Source of the DNA: Lutjanus erythropterus
Taxonomy: Eukaryota > Chordata > Actinopteri > Lutjaniformes > Lutjanidae
Assembly (NCBI GenBank): GCA_020091685.1
Contig: CM034602.1
Location: 612,551 to 676,550, forward strand
Reading direction: 5' to 3'
DNA: 64,000 nucleotides
This document shows positions 1 through 12,100 of this stretch, piece after piece. The notes under the pieces are model-generated. The model saw only the letters and a list, made by a program, of their open reading frames with translations. It was not told the origin of the DNA and did not search any database. Numbering within the stretch: position 1 is the stretch's first letter; every line of letters starts with the position of its first letter. Made by a program: the position numbers and the translations under genes.

Positions 1-100
1 CTCAATCTTTGCATCCTGAACACAAACACACAGAACAGACACATCAGCCTCTCTGCAGCCGCGCACAGTTTCAATAAAGTTTGACTGTTCGAATCTGATC

Positions 101-130
<30 letters not shown>
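101..130. repeat. (GAT)n microsatellite
   Basis: About ten GAT/ATC triplets, a few bases past the exon 5 donor inside a taf4 intron. Confidence 0.9.
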
Positions 131-131
<1 letters not shown>

Positions 132-142
132 ATGCTGCTCAC

Positions 143-3100
143 GAGCAGGTCCTGGACCAGGGCCTTCACATTCTTGGAGGTATCTGGGGAGGGTGAGTTG
201 TGGGACGCCAACTTGATCAGCGTCGCCAGGAAGTTCTTGCATTTCTTCACGTTCTCCTGCATCTCCTGTCAGGGAGGGGTTAAAAAATCAACAATGAGTA
301 ATCTGATTACTTCTATATCATCTGTCTATTCTGTAAACAGGAAGTGTAAGTGGACCTGGGAGACCACGGCGACTCTGCCGGCGGGCGTGGCGGGGGCAGC
401 GGGTGTCGTGCTGGTCAGGGGTGAGGACGGGACGCCGGCAGGTTTGGCCGCGGGCGTCCCTCCCGCCGTTATCACTGTCTGGGTCTTCTGAGGCGTGGTC
501 ATCTTCACCGACACCGCCACACCGCCTGGGGCCACTGTGATAGCCTTCTGGGAAACAACAGACGCCATCAGAGCGAAAAACAGAACAGCAGCACACAAAT
601 AATCTTTTTATTTAACATTATCATTTATTGATTAGATTCTTTTTTGTCCACAGAGATTTACACCAAGATGGTTTATTTTGGCCAAGAGCTGCACAATATG
701 GTAAAAAAAAATGTTATCTGATATGTGATTATTGGCAGTGATCATTGGTGCATCACAATTTTCATTTTTACTTTAAAAAAATTAGTCTTTGTCTTTTTTC
801 ACAGCAAGGTTTAAGTTTTAATTTAGCTTTAGTTCTTATAAAAGCCTGACTGGCAGCAGGTGAAGCACACACCTGTACAGCGGTGGTGGAGGGAGGCTGA
901 ACCATTCTGGTCTGAGTGGGGGAGGCCAGGCGGACGGTCTGAGGAACCTGCAGACAACAGGGAGGGACAACGGATGAGGTCATGAACAGCAAAGCATCAT
1001 GGGAAATCTGATTAACGTTCATATGAGGACACAACAGATTTTTGAGAAATTAGATCAACTGATGTTTATTCATTCATGTTGTTTTCTGTTTTGCATATAG
1101 GTTGATCGTTTGGTCCAGCTGATGATATCAGGTGTCTCGTTTCGTCTGACAGTCAAAACACAAAAATAAAATCATGAGAAGCAGCAGATCTTCACCAGTT
1201 TGAAGACAGAACCAGCAACATGTGACTTCTTCTCAATTAATTACTTGATTAGTTAATCAACCAATTGCTGCAGCTCTACAAAATCCCAAAATTATGTGAC
1301 GTAAACAATAATTGAACATGAAAATAAATGTACGTCAGTGATAACATAAAATACCAGGGAAGAACATACTGAGCATGTGCAGGGTGCTCATTAACTTTAA
1401 AACACAAAAAACAATTAAAAGACAACAGATATTTATTTATAGTAATGTGACATCTGTCCCTGTGCCTTTATTGATTTGACCCAACAGACAAAATTCTGTC
1501 TGGTTCAGTTTTAGGATACGATAAACAGAAACAAAGAAATCTGAAAAATCTGCACCTAAAAAGGTGTTTTCAAAAATCTCAGTTTCAGTGACCTAAAACA
1601 CGTGGAGTCCAATAAATAAAGCTAGTAAAGAGTCCAGTAAAGACCTGATCAGACTGTCTTTATTTCAGCTGACACTGATCATTAAACAGGTCGTTATGAC
1701 ATCAGCAGTTTCATCTACCAATTAAACATCCTGGTTAGACTGAGTCCCGCCTCCTGCAGCCACTAAACGACCTTAGTGACGGTCATCAGTTTCATATTGA
1801 TCAGACAGCTGTGGCCCAACAGACCCTGGCGTGCAGCTGACCTACCGTGGTGGCGGTGCTGACCCTGATAGTGGCCGTGGCGGCCGTGGCGGCGGTGGGC
1901 GTGGCCGGTCTCTGGGCGAGGTTGGCCACTGTCTGTCCTTGCTGCGTCTTGGCCTGAGCCTGAGCCAGAACCTGCTGAGGGACCATGACCAGCTGGCCCG
2001 TCTCCGTCCGGACCAGAACCATACCTGAGGGAGACAGGACACAGTCGCCACAACATTTTAATCAATCAATTATTCAGGTGATAGATAAACAATCACCTGT
2101 TTCATCAGGGCTGCAACCAGGGAGGAAAACTTTAAATTAATTACAAATATGAAAATCTAGCAGCCACAGACAGATAAATGCTAAAATGTTACTTGTGTCT
2201 TATAGGAAGAGGACACATGTCAGTTCTGGTTACCTTGATAGGACACACAGTCACAACTTAAAGGCACAGTTCACTCAAAAATCAAAAATACATATTATTA
2301 TTCTTCCTCATCTGTTTGTTTGTATGATTGTGAGACGTCTGTGTTTTAAAGGATTAATTCAGACTCACTGATGTAACACAATAATACAAATTTGCTAACA
2401 GATGGAGGCAACATTAGACCAACAACTCCTGTGTTCCATGAGCTAAAATGTAGAGAGTGAGATTTGTCTTATATAACATTTCCTGTCAGAACAGTATGTC
2501 TGACAGTAAGGTTAAGTGGTGAAAATAAAAATAATAATAATGATCCCATTGTTTACATCCCACACCATCACAAGTCTCTCATCCATGAGTAGAAACACAC
2601 TTCCTTCTGCGCAGTGATACAGTTGGTGCGTGTCGTTTGGAAGAAAGAGAGTAATTCCTACATGAAAGTGCTCACAACAAGGTCTGTGGGTTATCGTCAG
2701 TAACCTGGTCATGATTTGTTCATCTTGTTCCATTACAGAGTGTTTGTTGGAGGTGCAGGGATGTAAACAACATGCCAGACATTCAGTTTAAGCCAGTGTC
2801 AGGAGGTCTGACCCACAGAAAAGTACAGGAAAATGTGTGGAGGCTGCTAAAACTCACAGAGAAGGACCTGGCCAGCAGGAAAGGCCACAATATTTTGGGA
2901 AAATAAAGTTAACAGGAGGTGAAGATCTGTATGAGCTGATATCTTCTATTGGAGAGATAACCCAACAATTTTACTTTTATTTCCTGCTGATCTGACATAA
3001 AAATATAAACCAAAACAAATTTATTAACAAAGTCAGTTGATTAAGAAGTAGTTGGTTATTTTCAGAAACTGATGTTAAAAGTAGGCCTGGGCGATTAATA

Positions 3101-4694
3101 AGATTGAGACATTTCTTAAATTAAAAAACTCCAAATTCTCTGATTTCAGTTTCTTAAATGTGAATATTTTCTGGTTTCTTTCCTCTCTGACAGGAAACTG
3201 AATATCTTTGAGTTGTGGACCAAACGAGAGCCCATGATCCATGCGCTCCACCTGTTTTCACATGTTTGGACCTATTTTTCAATTGAAAAGATTCTGACAG
3301 GATCAAGACTTTTGTGAGTTCTGTTGCGTTGTTTATGTTCAGTATATCCAACATGGCTGACCTCTGGATTGATGACATGCCATGACAACACTGACTCTAT
3401 TTTGGGGTGAACTGTCCCTTTACGTCGTGTGTTTTATATGAAAACATCGTTAGAAGTAGTAATTAAGACTTTTAAATGTTGGTTCAAGTTGTACAGATTT
3501 ATCACAGACAGGTTTCACTTCTGGCAGCCATCTTTGTTTGTAGTCACAAGCTGATAAACAGAGTGTTTATGTCTTAACATCATGTTGTTGATTTCACCAT
3601 AACAACAGGTGACCCTTCAGGTGTGTGCGCATGTGTGTCTCACCGTGGGGCATGGTGAAACCAGGGGGCAGCTGGATGGTGGTCTGCTGTTGGGGCCGGA
3701 CCGCCAGCGGGGGCTGAGGGGCCGCCGCTCTGCTCGGGTTCACTGCCAGTCCTGGTCTCTGCTGCTGGAGGGCCGGAGCCACTACAGGGGCCACCACAGG
3801 GGCCCCAGGGGGCCTCACCACGGCCACCGCAGGCTGGAGCACCCCATTCACCGCCGGCTTCACCACACCAGCCCCAGTTCCGGTCCCAGTCCCTGTCCCG
3901 GCAGCCGGACTGGTCCCAGTCTGAGTCTGCACCGCGGCGGGCGGGGGAGTCCCGGAGACAGGCTGGCTCGGGACCAGCATCTTGGTGTGGATCAGAGGAC
4001 TGCTGTGGTTCACGACCTGAGGACTGGAGACCCCCGGGGCCCCCAGCTGTGCCCCCTTCAGGTCCACACCGTTCTGGACCCCGGGGGCCGGGCTGAGGTG
4101 TCTCTGCAGGGTCACAGCGGGGGTGGACCCAGGTCCAGGGAAGCCAGGCTGAGAGGATATGATGGAGGAACCGGTGACCACCTTCACAGGTCCAGGTCCG
4201 GGTCCAGTGGAGCCGTTGAGACTCTGCAGGCCCGGGGACCCGGTCCTGATGTCAGTGTGGGAGCCCGGAGCCGGGCTCGGACCCGCGACCGCAGCCCGGG
4301 GGAAGCTAACAGGCTGAGAGCTGCTCAGAGTTCCGGGTCCTGGTGCCGGTGCAGGTCCCGGGGAGGCGGCGGGGGCAGGTGGAGCGGCTCCAGCGGGGGT
4401 CCCGGTCCCAGGGCCCGCAGAGGAGGTAGAGGAGGGCTCAGGGGGACCGGGGTCCGGGTGTCCTTGTTCCGGCTCCGCGGACCCCGCTGCTGCTGGCGGC
4501 TCACGCACTTTCCCTGAGAGCGGTCCGCACGCGGCCGCTGCCGCCGCTGTCTCGCGCCTTCCGCCACAGGCCTGAGCGGCGGGAATCTTCCTGTCGCCCA
4601 GCTGAGACTCCAGAGAGCCCACCAGGTCGCTCACCGCTTTCTCGTCCACCTCAGTGAAGAGCATGTCCTCCAGTGGGTCGGAGGCTCCCGCCAT
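143..4694 (-). CDS. taf4: TAF4-family TFIID subunit, 5' part (exons 1-5; gene continues beyond the left edge)
   Basis: TAF4 is a core subunit of the nuclear general transcription factor TFIID. Coding exons on the minus strand are 4694-3644, 2024-1846, 947-873, 547-356 and 265-143. They splice in frame with GT-AG borders into 540 codons. The start is the ATG at 4694-4692, followed by MAGASDPLEDMLF and the family signature VSDLVGSLESQL. Exon 1 is a long Pro/Ala/Gly-rich low-complexity region, as in vertebrate TAF4. Exon 2 carries GMVLVRTETGQLVMVPQQ, the conserved glutamine-rich coactivator segment. Exon 5 opens the TAFH (NHR1) domain with ENVKKCKNFLATLIKLA. The histone-fold C terminus lies off the window. 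It diverges from lsm14a. The frame is intact in all five exons. TAF4 is favoured over TAF4B because of the long Pro/Ala N terminus, but I did not run a phylogeny. Confidence 0.93.
2255..2515 (-). mobile_element. Foldback element, right-arm copy in taf4 intron
   Basis: Contains TAACAGATGGAGGCAACAT, CCAACAACTCCTGTGTTC and CTGTCAGAACAGTATGTCTG, i.e. the right arm of the same family. The left arm is replaced by an unrelated AAGGCACAGTTCACTCAAA start. Confidence 0.5.
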
Positions 4695-6175
4695 CTTTGA
4701 TGCTGGACCGTTGTGCAAATCGTATTTTAGAATGTACGCGTGCGCGGAGGATCGGTGCTGTTTTCCAGCACAGAAATAGAAGAACTAGATCTGAGATTCA
4801 ACACAACGTATGACAGTGTTTTCTAAACCGTTTAATCTTATTGTTTACAAGGTTTGACATTCAGAAATATCAATTTCTTACAGGAGAATGTCACTTTTAT
4901 CTTTTCAACAAAGTGATAGATCTTTAAATCACTACAATTACTTCAGCAAAGAACAAGAAAATTATCAAAACTGTGAGTCTGCAAACAATTCAATGTTTCT
5001 ATTCATGGTGACCCCCCAACATGCTTTATATTAACGTATTATTACTATTACTATTATCATTATTTCTTCAAGTTTTTATAGTTTGAACTGCAGATAAAAC
5101 TCACTATAAACTGAAGCTCTGAAGAAAAACTAAATTGAAAACTAAAATTAGTTACGGAAAAACATTTTAGGTAACTGAAATAAACATAAAAACTAGACTT
5201 TCGGACTTTTTTAAAACTAACTGCAATTATACTGTGTATGAACAAAACTAACTAAAGTAAAATAAAAACATACAGGCACGTGTGTGTCTGTTTATTGAGA
5301 CTGAGATGACTACATGACTGTGAGTTAACTGGACAACACTTTATAATAACCATAATTAATTAATACAAAAATTATAGTTAATGGCTATTTTACTGTTAAC
5401 AAATAGTTAAACTATATTAGCACTCATATATGTTATGTAAGTTTTTCATTAGCTTGTGTACTAATGTTATCATCATTAATAATATAATGTTAGTCACCTA
5501 AGCAATGACACAAAATATAATTCTGATCTAATATTAAACTATTTTATTGTTGCACATGTAACAAAAACATCTCAAATAACATCTATTATAGTTGTGCTAA
5601 TAATTAATAAACATTATTCAGTATAATTAAGTAAAAAAAACTGAAACCAATAAAAAAAATAAAATAAAAATAAAAACTCAACTAAACACATAACTGAACC
5701 CAGTCTGAAAACTGGCTGTAACTACACAGAATTGAAAATAAAGATTTAAATCTTCAAATCAAATAAAGATAAAAACCACTAAGAAGCAAACACAATTATT
5801 TTTTGATAAAATATTCTTTTCTGTCTTTCTATTTTAATATCGCAATTAATACCATATCATGAACCGTTTATCTCTGTATTATCGAACCTTGAGTTTTTGG
5901 TATTGCTCATACAGACCGTGCTTGGTTGTGTTTCTCTTCTATGCTGCAAAGATCTAGATCTCACGGCGCAGTGTAAACGCGCGATATTATGATTTCCCGT
6001 CAGCCCCCGCGCTCAGAGCCATTCGATGGAGGAGGAGGTAGCCATGTTGTAGCGGTGAGAAGAGCGAGCTGGTGGAAAAGCACAAACCGGAGAAACTTGT
6101 TGTAGAGTCGGTTGTGTTGAACGCACGGTTCGGCTGTGATCCCTGTCCGGAGCGCCTGCCGGGTTCAAAGGCACC
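4695..6175. promoter_or_regulatory. Divergent taf4 / lsm14a intergenic promoter region
   Basis: The two start codons lie head to head, 1.48 kb apart. The part next to taf4 (about 4790-5930) is AT-rich with homopolymer runs and no gene. The last 250 bases before lsm14a (about 5940-6175) are GC- and CpG-rich, without a TATA box I can recognise, and include a YY1-like core at 6041-6050 (minus-strand ACAACATGGC). The taf4 start codon itself sits in a YY1-like AAGATGGCGG context at 4686-4697. Bidirectional promoter use is an inference from the arrangement. Confidence 0.6.
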
Positions 6176-9100
6176 ATGAGCGGCGGGACGCCTTACCTGG
6201 GCTCCAAGATCAGCCTGATCTCCAAGGCCGAGATCCGCTATGAAGGAATCCTGTACACCATCGACACCGAGAACTCTACTGTGGCTCTGGCTAAAGGTAC
6301 CATAGCTAACAGGCTAATGCTAACAGCAGCTAGCATCAGCTTCTGTTATTAGCATCCGTGCGAGTGCGCGCATGTGCAGTCCGTGTTCATATGTTCAAAA
6401 TAAAGATCAATCCGCGATCTGGAGGTTAACTATGTGCAGTTTCAAAACAGTATTAATAATGTTAGTCAGGTGGCTAGCTTAGCCTGCTTCCGTGAGCTAA
6501 AAGGCTTAGGCTAGCTTGCCTTAGCGTCACCAGTAACCAAACTGTCTTTCTAAATGAGAACCACAGACTAGCGAAAAATCTCGCGAGAGCGATCTTTTTT
6601 TTTTTTTATTATTCCAAATCTTTCTGTCACCACATCAAGGTGTTTTCCAGCTCGAACCCTACCAGATATTCACCACAGTGTCTGTCACATTACTAAACAA
6701 TATTAATTAATTAATTTATCTTTATTAATCAATGAGGACGTAACGCGTACAGATCTCGCGAGAATTCCGCCCATCAAGGGATCCCTTCTGGACACGATCA
6801 TTACGGCGCAGTAACGTCACGTTAGGATGCTAAAACATCGTCAGAGAGCTAACAGCGGCTCTACTTAAGTCTGAGGAAGAATTTAATGAAACAAAACAAA
6901 GACTCAACATGGCGGTCGGTTATGAGCTCAGAAGACACGTCGACTCTGTAAATGTTAACTGTGTGTGAAACATGAGTCAGCTTTCACACCTGTCAGCTAA
7001 CGTTAGCAAGTTGGCTAGTTGTATGTAAGCAGCAACAGCCATGCAGCAGAGACGCGTTGATGAAAAGACTAAAAGAAACCGTTGATGTAACGTTCTTTGA
7101 CCGAGTTTTTGGTCAGTTTAGTTTGTTAACAACGGAGCAGCTTAACGCTCAGTGTGTGTGTTAGGTTGGCTGAACACCTGACGTCACTGGGTGCGCACTC
7201 ACCTCACCTGGTTCTCTAACAACAGATTATGACGACAAACTTTAATGAAAGTTTATCCCTCAGCTGAGCACTCAGCCTGACAGTGAAGTACACAGCATCA
7301 CAAACAAGGCTGTGCCGCTTTATTCTGCCACCACAGTTCTGTGTCACAGTCACCATCTGTGGGGACAAATAACTGTCCTCATTAGAGCTGCAGCAATTAC
7401 TCAATCAGCTGTCCACTTTGAAATTCATCGCCAACTACTTTGAAAACCGATTAATTGTTTTGAGCCATTTTTTAAAAGAAAAAAAAGTCCAAATTCTCCT
7501 ATATTTGCTTCATAAATGTGAATATTTTCTGTTTTTTTGACTCCTCTGTGTGTAAATTAAATGTCTTTGAGTTGTGGGCAAATCAAAGACATTCAAGGAT
7601 GTCATCTTGGTCTTTGATCAACAATTTCACTTTTTCGTGCTGATTGTAAATAATTTTCGTTATTGCTTAATCATCTGTCATATTAGTCTGTGTGCTCCAG
7701 TATGTTTGGACCTGTTTTTTTTTTTTTGTTTGTTTGTTTGTTTTGTTTTGTTTTCAAGTATTTCCTGTAATGATTAATTTCATTCTCAGTTAATCGGTTG
7801 ATTATTTCCTTCACTAATCAATTAGTTGTTTGATCCATATAATGTCAGAAAATGTTGCTCACAGTCCAAGATGACATCCTCAAACGTCTTGTTTTGTCCA
7901 AAAGATGACAATTTACTGTCAGAAAGGAGAATAGAAATCAGAAAATGTTCACATTTAAGAAGCTGAAATTAAAAAAATGTGGACTTTTTCTCCTTTAAAA
8001 AAAGCCTCAAACAAGAAATTGATTATCAAAATAGTTGGAAGTTAATTAAATAATCTTCTCATGACAGATTAATTTTTGCTCTAATATTTTGTTGACATGT
8101 TCCACCTCCTGTGATGCTAACTGTGATGATGCTAACTGTTTTGAAGCTATCTGTGACGATGTTAGTTGCAACAACGTGACGATAACCATGCATGCTGACT
8201 GTGAGCTTTCTCTCCGTGTTAGTCCGTTCCTTCGGTACGGAAGACCGGCCCACCGACAGGCCCATCCCACCTCGAGATGACACCTTCGAATACATCATCT
8301 TCAGAGGCAGCGACATCAAGGACCTGACTGTGTGTGAACCGCCCAAACCAACATGCTCTCTTCCTCAGGACCCTGCCATAGTCCAGGTACGCCTTCACAT
8401 GGGCTGTTCGGTGCCACCGTTTGAGGCGTTGGCGATTCACGGTGTAACATTATTAACGGTCTCTGTTCTCCTCCTCAGTCGTCCATGAGCTCCAGTTCCT
8501 CATCTTCTGCTGCCGCTGCTCCCACCCCATTCCAGTCTGCTGGTTCCTACGGCCTCTTCAACCGGGCCCCAGTTCCTGCCTATAGCCAGTTCAGCGCCAG
8601 TCCGCTGGTGTCCCCTCAGTTTGGACCCGTTGGTGTCGGTGAGCGCCACACTTTATCAGATCTTTGCTGTGATTCAGTTAGTTCTCTGCTGTGTGAGCAG
8701 GACTGAGGTGGGCATGGTATCCAAGGGTTCAGGGTCTCTCTGTGGCTCTGGTACCACGTAAATCATGCCACAAAAACTGAGGAAGGTGGATTCATGGCCT
8801 CAATGTGACTTGAAACAGTCGAAGCCTTCACTGTCCTCCTCTACATCATTGGTATCAATGCACTGTCATATGAACACTGTGTGAGTGAATATAATCTTCA
8901 CTGAGGTTCAACAGCAGTGTACGTTTATTACTGACAGTATTAAATGTGTGCGAGGTGTCATGAAGACACTGAACTCCAGAGGACGCACTCTGGTCCTGAC
9001 ACTGGATTTTCACAGCTGTTTGCGTAAAAATAACTGTAGACAAATTCAGAAGCTAACTGGGGAAGGTGTTAATTTTTATTCACAATAAAACTGAGCCATT

Positions 9101-12100
9101 GTTGCAGACACTTGAAGTAGTTTTTTGTTGAGTTAATTCATAAAAGGACAGCATGAAGTGACCTTGATCATTACAAGAAATGAAAAGATTTATTTAGCAA
9201 CACTCTAATTTCCATCTGTAGTTCTGCACATAACAGGCAGATGCAATAAATAAAATTGAAAGTGCAACACAGACTACAGTAGATGCAGATGCATTACATA
9301 ATAAAAGCAGTAGGTACACAAAAATTAAAAAAAAATGCACAGTCACTACATTTCTAAAAAATATATTGGATATTTTTACTTTTCATGATAATATAGGACA
9401 ATAATGAGATGAGCGGTGTTTCTGTATCTTTCTGTCAGTCATTCAAATGAGTTGGACAAAAATTGGACCTAAACCGAAAGAAACCAGAAAATATTCATAT
9501 TTAAAAAGCTGAAATCAGACAGTTTGGACTTTTTTTTAGTTTTAGTGTACAGTTAATATCTCAACACTGCGGTCTCACAGTAGATTTATTTTGCAGTATG
9601 TCGTTTGGTTCGGTGCGATCGCTCATCGTTTGGTTCAGTCTGTTGGTGCACAGTGCAGTAAGAGGAACCCAGAGTGAGTCAGCCTCAGTTCTCAGCTGCT
9701 GCTGTTCCTCCCCTCACACGACGATCTGTGGCCTCGTTTGCGAGCGCCGCCTCGACCCAGTCTCACAGCGCTGCTATTGGCTCTGAGTCGCAGCCTCGGG
9801 GTTCCCTCATAGGCGAAGTGAAAAACCTGCAGGAAAAAAAGGGAGTGGAGGATCACAGAAAGAGTTCTTGAAGGATTGTTAAAATCTTTCAAGAACTCTT
9901 TCAAGGATTCTTTGTACCATAATATAAAACAGTTCTCTGTAGAACCCCGTGGGTGTGTTCTAGATAAAACCCTTGGAATATAAAAAAGGTTTAGAACCAC
10001 CTGATTGGAACCTTGTTAACACCCTAAGAATGTTAGAAAGGTTCTGGATAGAACCTCCAGAGAGGGTTCTAGGCGGAACCATTGCACCATAAAAAGGTTC
10101 TCTGCAGAACCTCTCACAAGAGGTTCTAGCTGAAATCTTTCACAGATGGTTCTAGATATAACCCTTTATGTTGGGTTCTAGGTAGCACTCTTTGGGTTCC
10201 AAGTGAACTTTTATAAAATATTCTAACAAGAACCAAAAGTGGTTCTGCTATGGGACAAGCTGAAGAATGCTGTATGGTTCTAGTTATCAGTTTTATTTCT
10301 GAGGCTGTATGTAACGCTGGCAGAGAACGTGGAACATGTTGCTGTGGAAATAAAACTGTGATGTTTGATAAATGAAACATTTTTAAGATTTTGTCAGTGT
10401 GATTAATGGATTCATTGATTATTCCTTTTTTCTAATGATCGATTAAGGAGAGAGCTGACAGTTTGCAGCCCTGTAAGTATTTTAATTTGATATTGGGATT
10501 TTTCTTATTATAAGACTGGAGCTGCACAGTTAATCTCAATAAAATCACAATATGACGATAAGTGAAAGATCAAAATCACAGTTTTTTGAAAAAGTCTAAA
10601 TAATTTGAACGGCTGGTGTGTGAAGGCATCGAGAGGTTCGGCTGCTGCTCCGCCTGGTTTCTTCAATCCCTGTGAACATCCTGACTGTCCCATGGATGAC
10701 CTCTGACCTCTGTCGGTCGATGTATTTGAGTCATGGTGTGCACCGCTAACCCTGTCCTCTGCCCCGCAGGTCGCAGCAGTCCCAGCCTGGACCCTCTGAG
10801 GAAGAGCCCCACCCTGGAGCAGGTGATCCAAACTGCCCCGTCGGCCCCGACCGCCGCCACCACCACGGCTCCGGCCCCCGGCCTGGGACGCAGGAGCCCC
10901 GCCCACGGTCGCGCGGTTCCTTCCAGCGGCGGCGGCCAGAAGGTCCAGCACCAGGATGGCGTGGACACTCGGAGGGGTGAGACTGTGAGGGGAGGCCGCA
11001 GCAGCAGCCAGGGCTGGTCTGCACCCCGAACCATCACTGCTGTAGATAGGGCTTCCACTGCAGGGCTTACCCACTCTATCTTTAGCCAATCAGGTGAGAC
11101 CTCAGGCCAGACAGCAGCACACTGATCATCTGTGCCGCTTCATGTGTGGAGTTCGATTCATGTCTCGCTCCTGAGAACGAGCCGGTTCTCTGCTCAGTAA
11201 TTATTAATTGGTGTTTTTGTTGTTTCCTGCATAGTGACGATCTCAGGGTTCCTGCACTGCGTGGAAAAGTGTCGAATTTTATTTTAGTAATTTCCCCGTC
11301 TGAATAAACATGTTCTCTAAAATATTCAAATCAGATTTTCTTTAAATTGCATATATGTTCAGTATAGTATCACGAATAAACAAAGTATTAAGTTTATCTG
11401 AGCGTTTCAGAGTTCTGATCAGAAAAGTAAACAGACTATTCTGCAAAAGGAAACCAGATCTTTTTATGGCTGCATTCACTGCCGTCCCCACGGACACGAC
11501 GAATAAACAAGGCAGTGCAGACAACTCATTTTCAGTTCTTATGGAAGGCTGGAAGTTATGTTTCTACATTCAGTATTTTAGAGGAAAATAAAACGGGGCA
11601 GTTGCACCGGTGGTTAATTTACTTCCTCTTTGGTCAGAGATGTTTGACAAAGTTTTCTAACGGCTGTCTTGGCTCAGGATTCCAAACAGGAAATGAAAGC
11701 TCAATGCAAACTTTGGCAGATGATTGTGACTCCATAGGATGGAAATGTCAAAACAATTTCACAAACTTCTATGGCAACATAACGTATGTAACAAACATGT
11801 TGACAGTTGAATTTTAAAACCTTTTATTTACATAATAAACATCTGGCTTTTTGTACTTGGATGTAAAATTTAGTTGGAAAAATCTACAAACAAGCTGGGA
11901 AAATGCTCCACCTGTGTTCACGTTTGGACCGATTTTTGAACTTGTGATCAATCTGGCAATAATTTTCCACTAATTTCTTTGTTGTTTGGTCCAGAAAATG
12001 GAGAAAAATGAATCCTGTTACAATCCCAGCAGTTGAAAAATGGATCCAAACATTTAGAAACATGTTTAATTGACGTGCAGACTTCTGAGCACCGGACTCC

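Noticed and set aside
3609-4517. Plus-strand 302-codon frame rich in Arg/Gly
   Set aside because: It is the antisense shadow of GC-rich TAF4 exon 1, which has clear family similarity on the minus strand.
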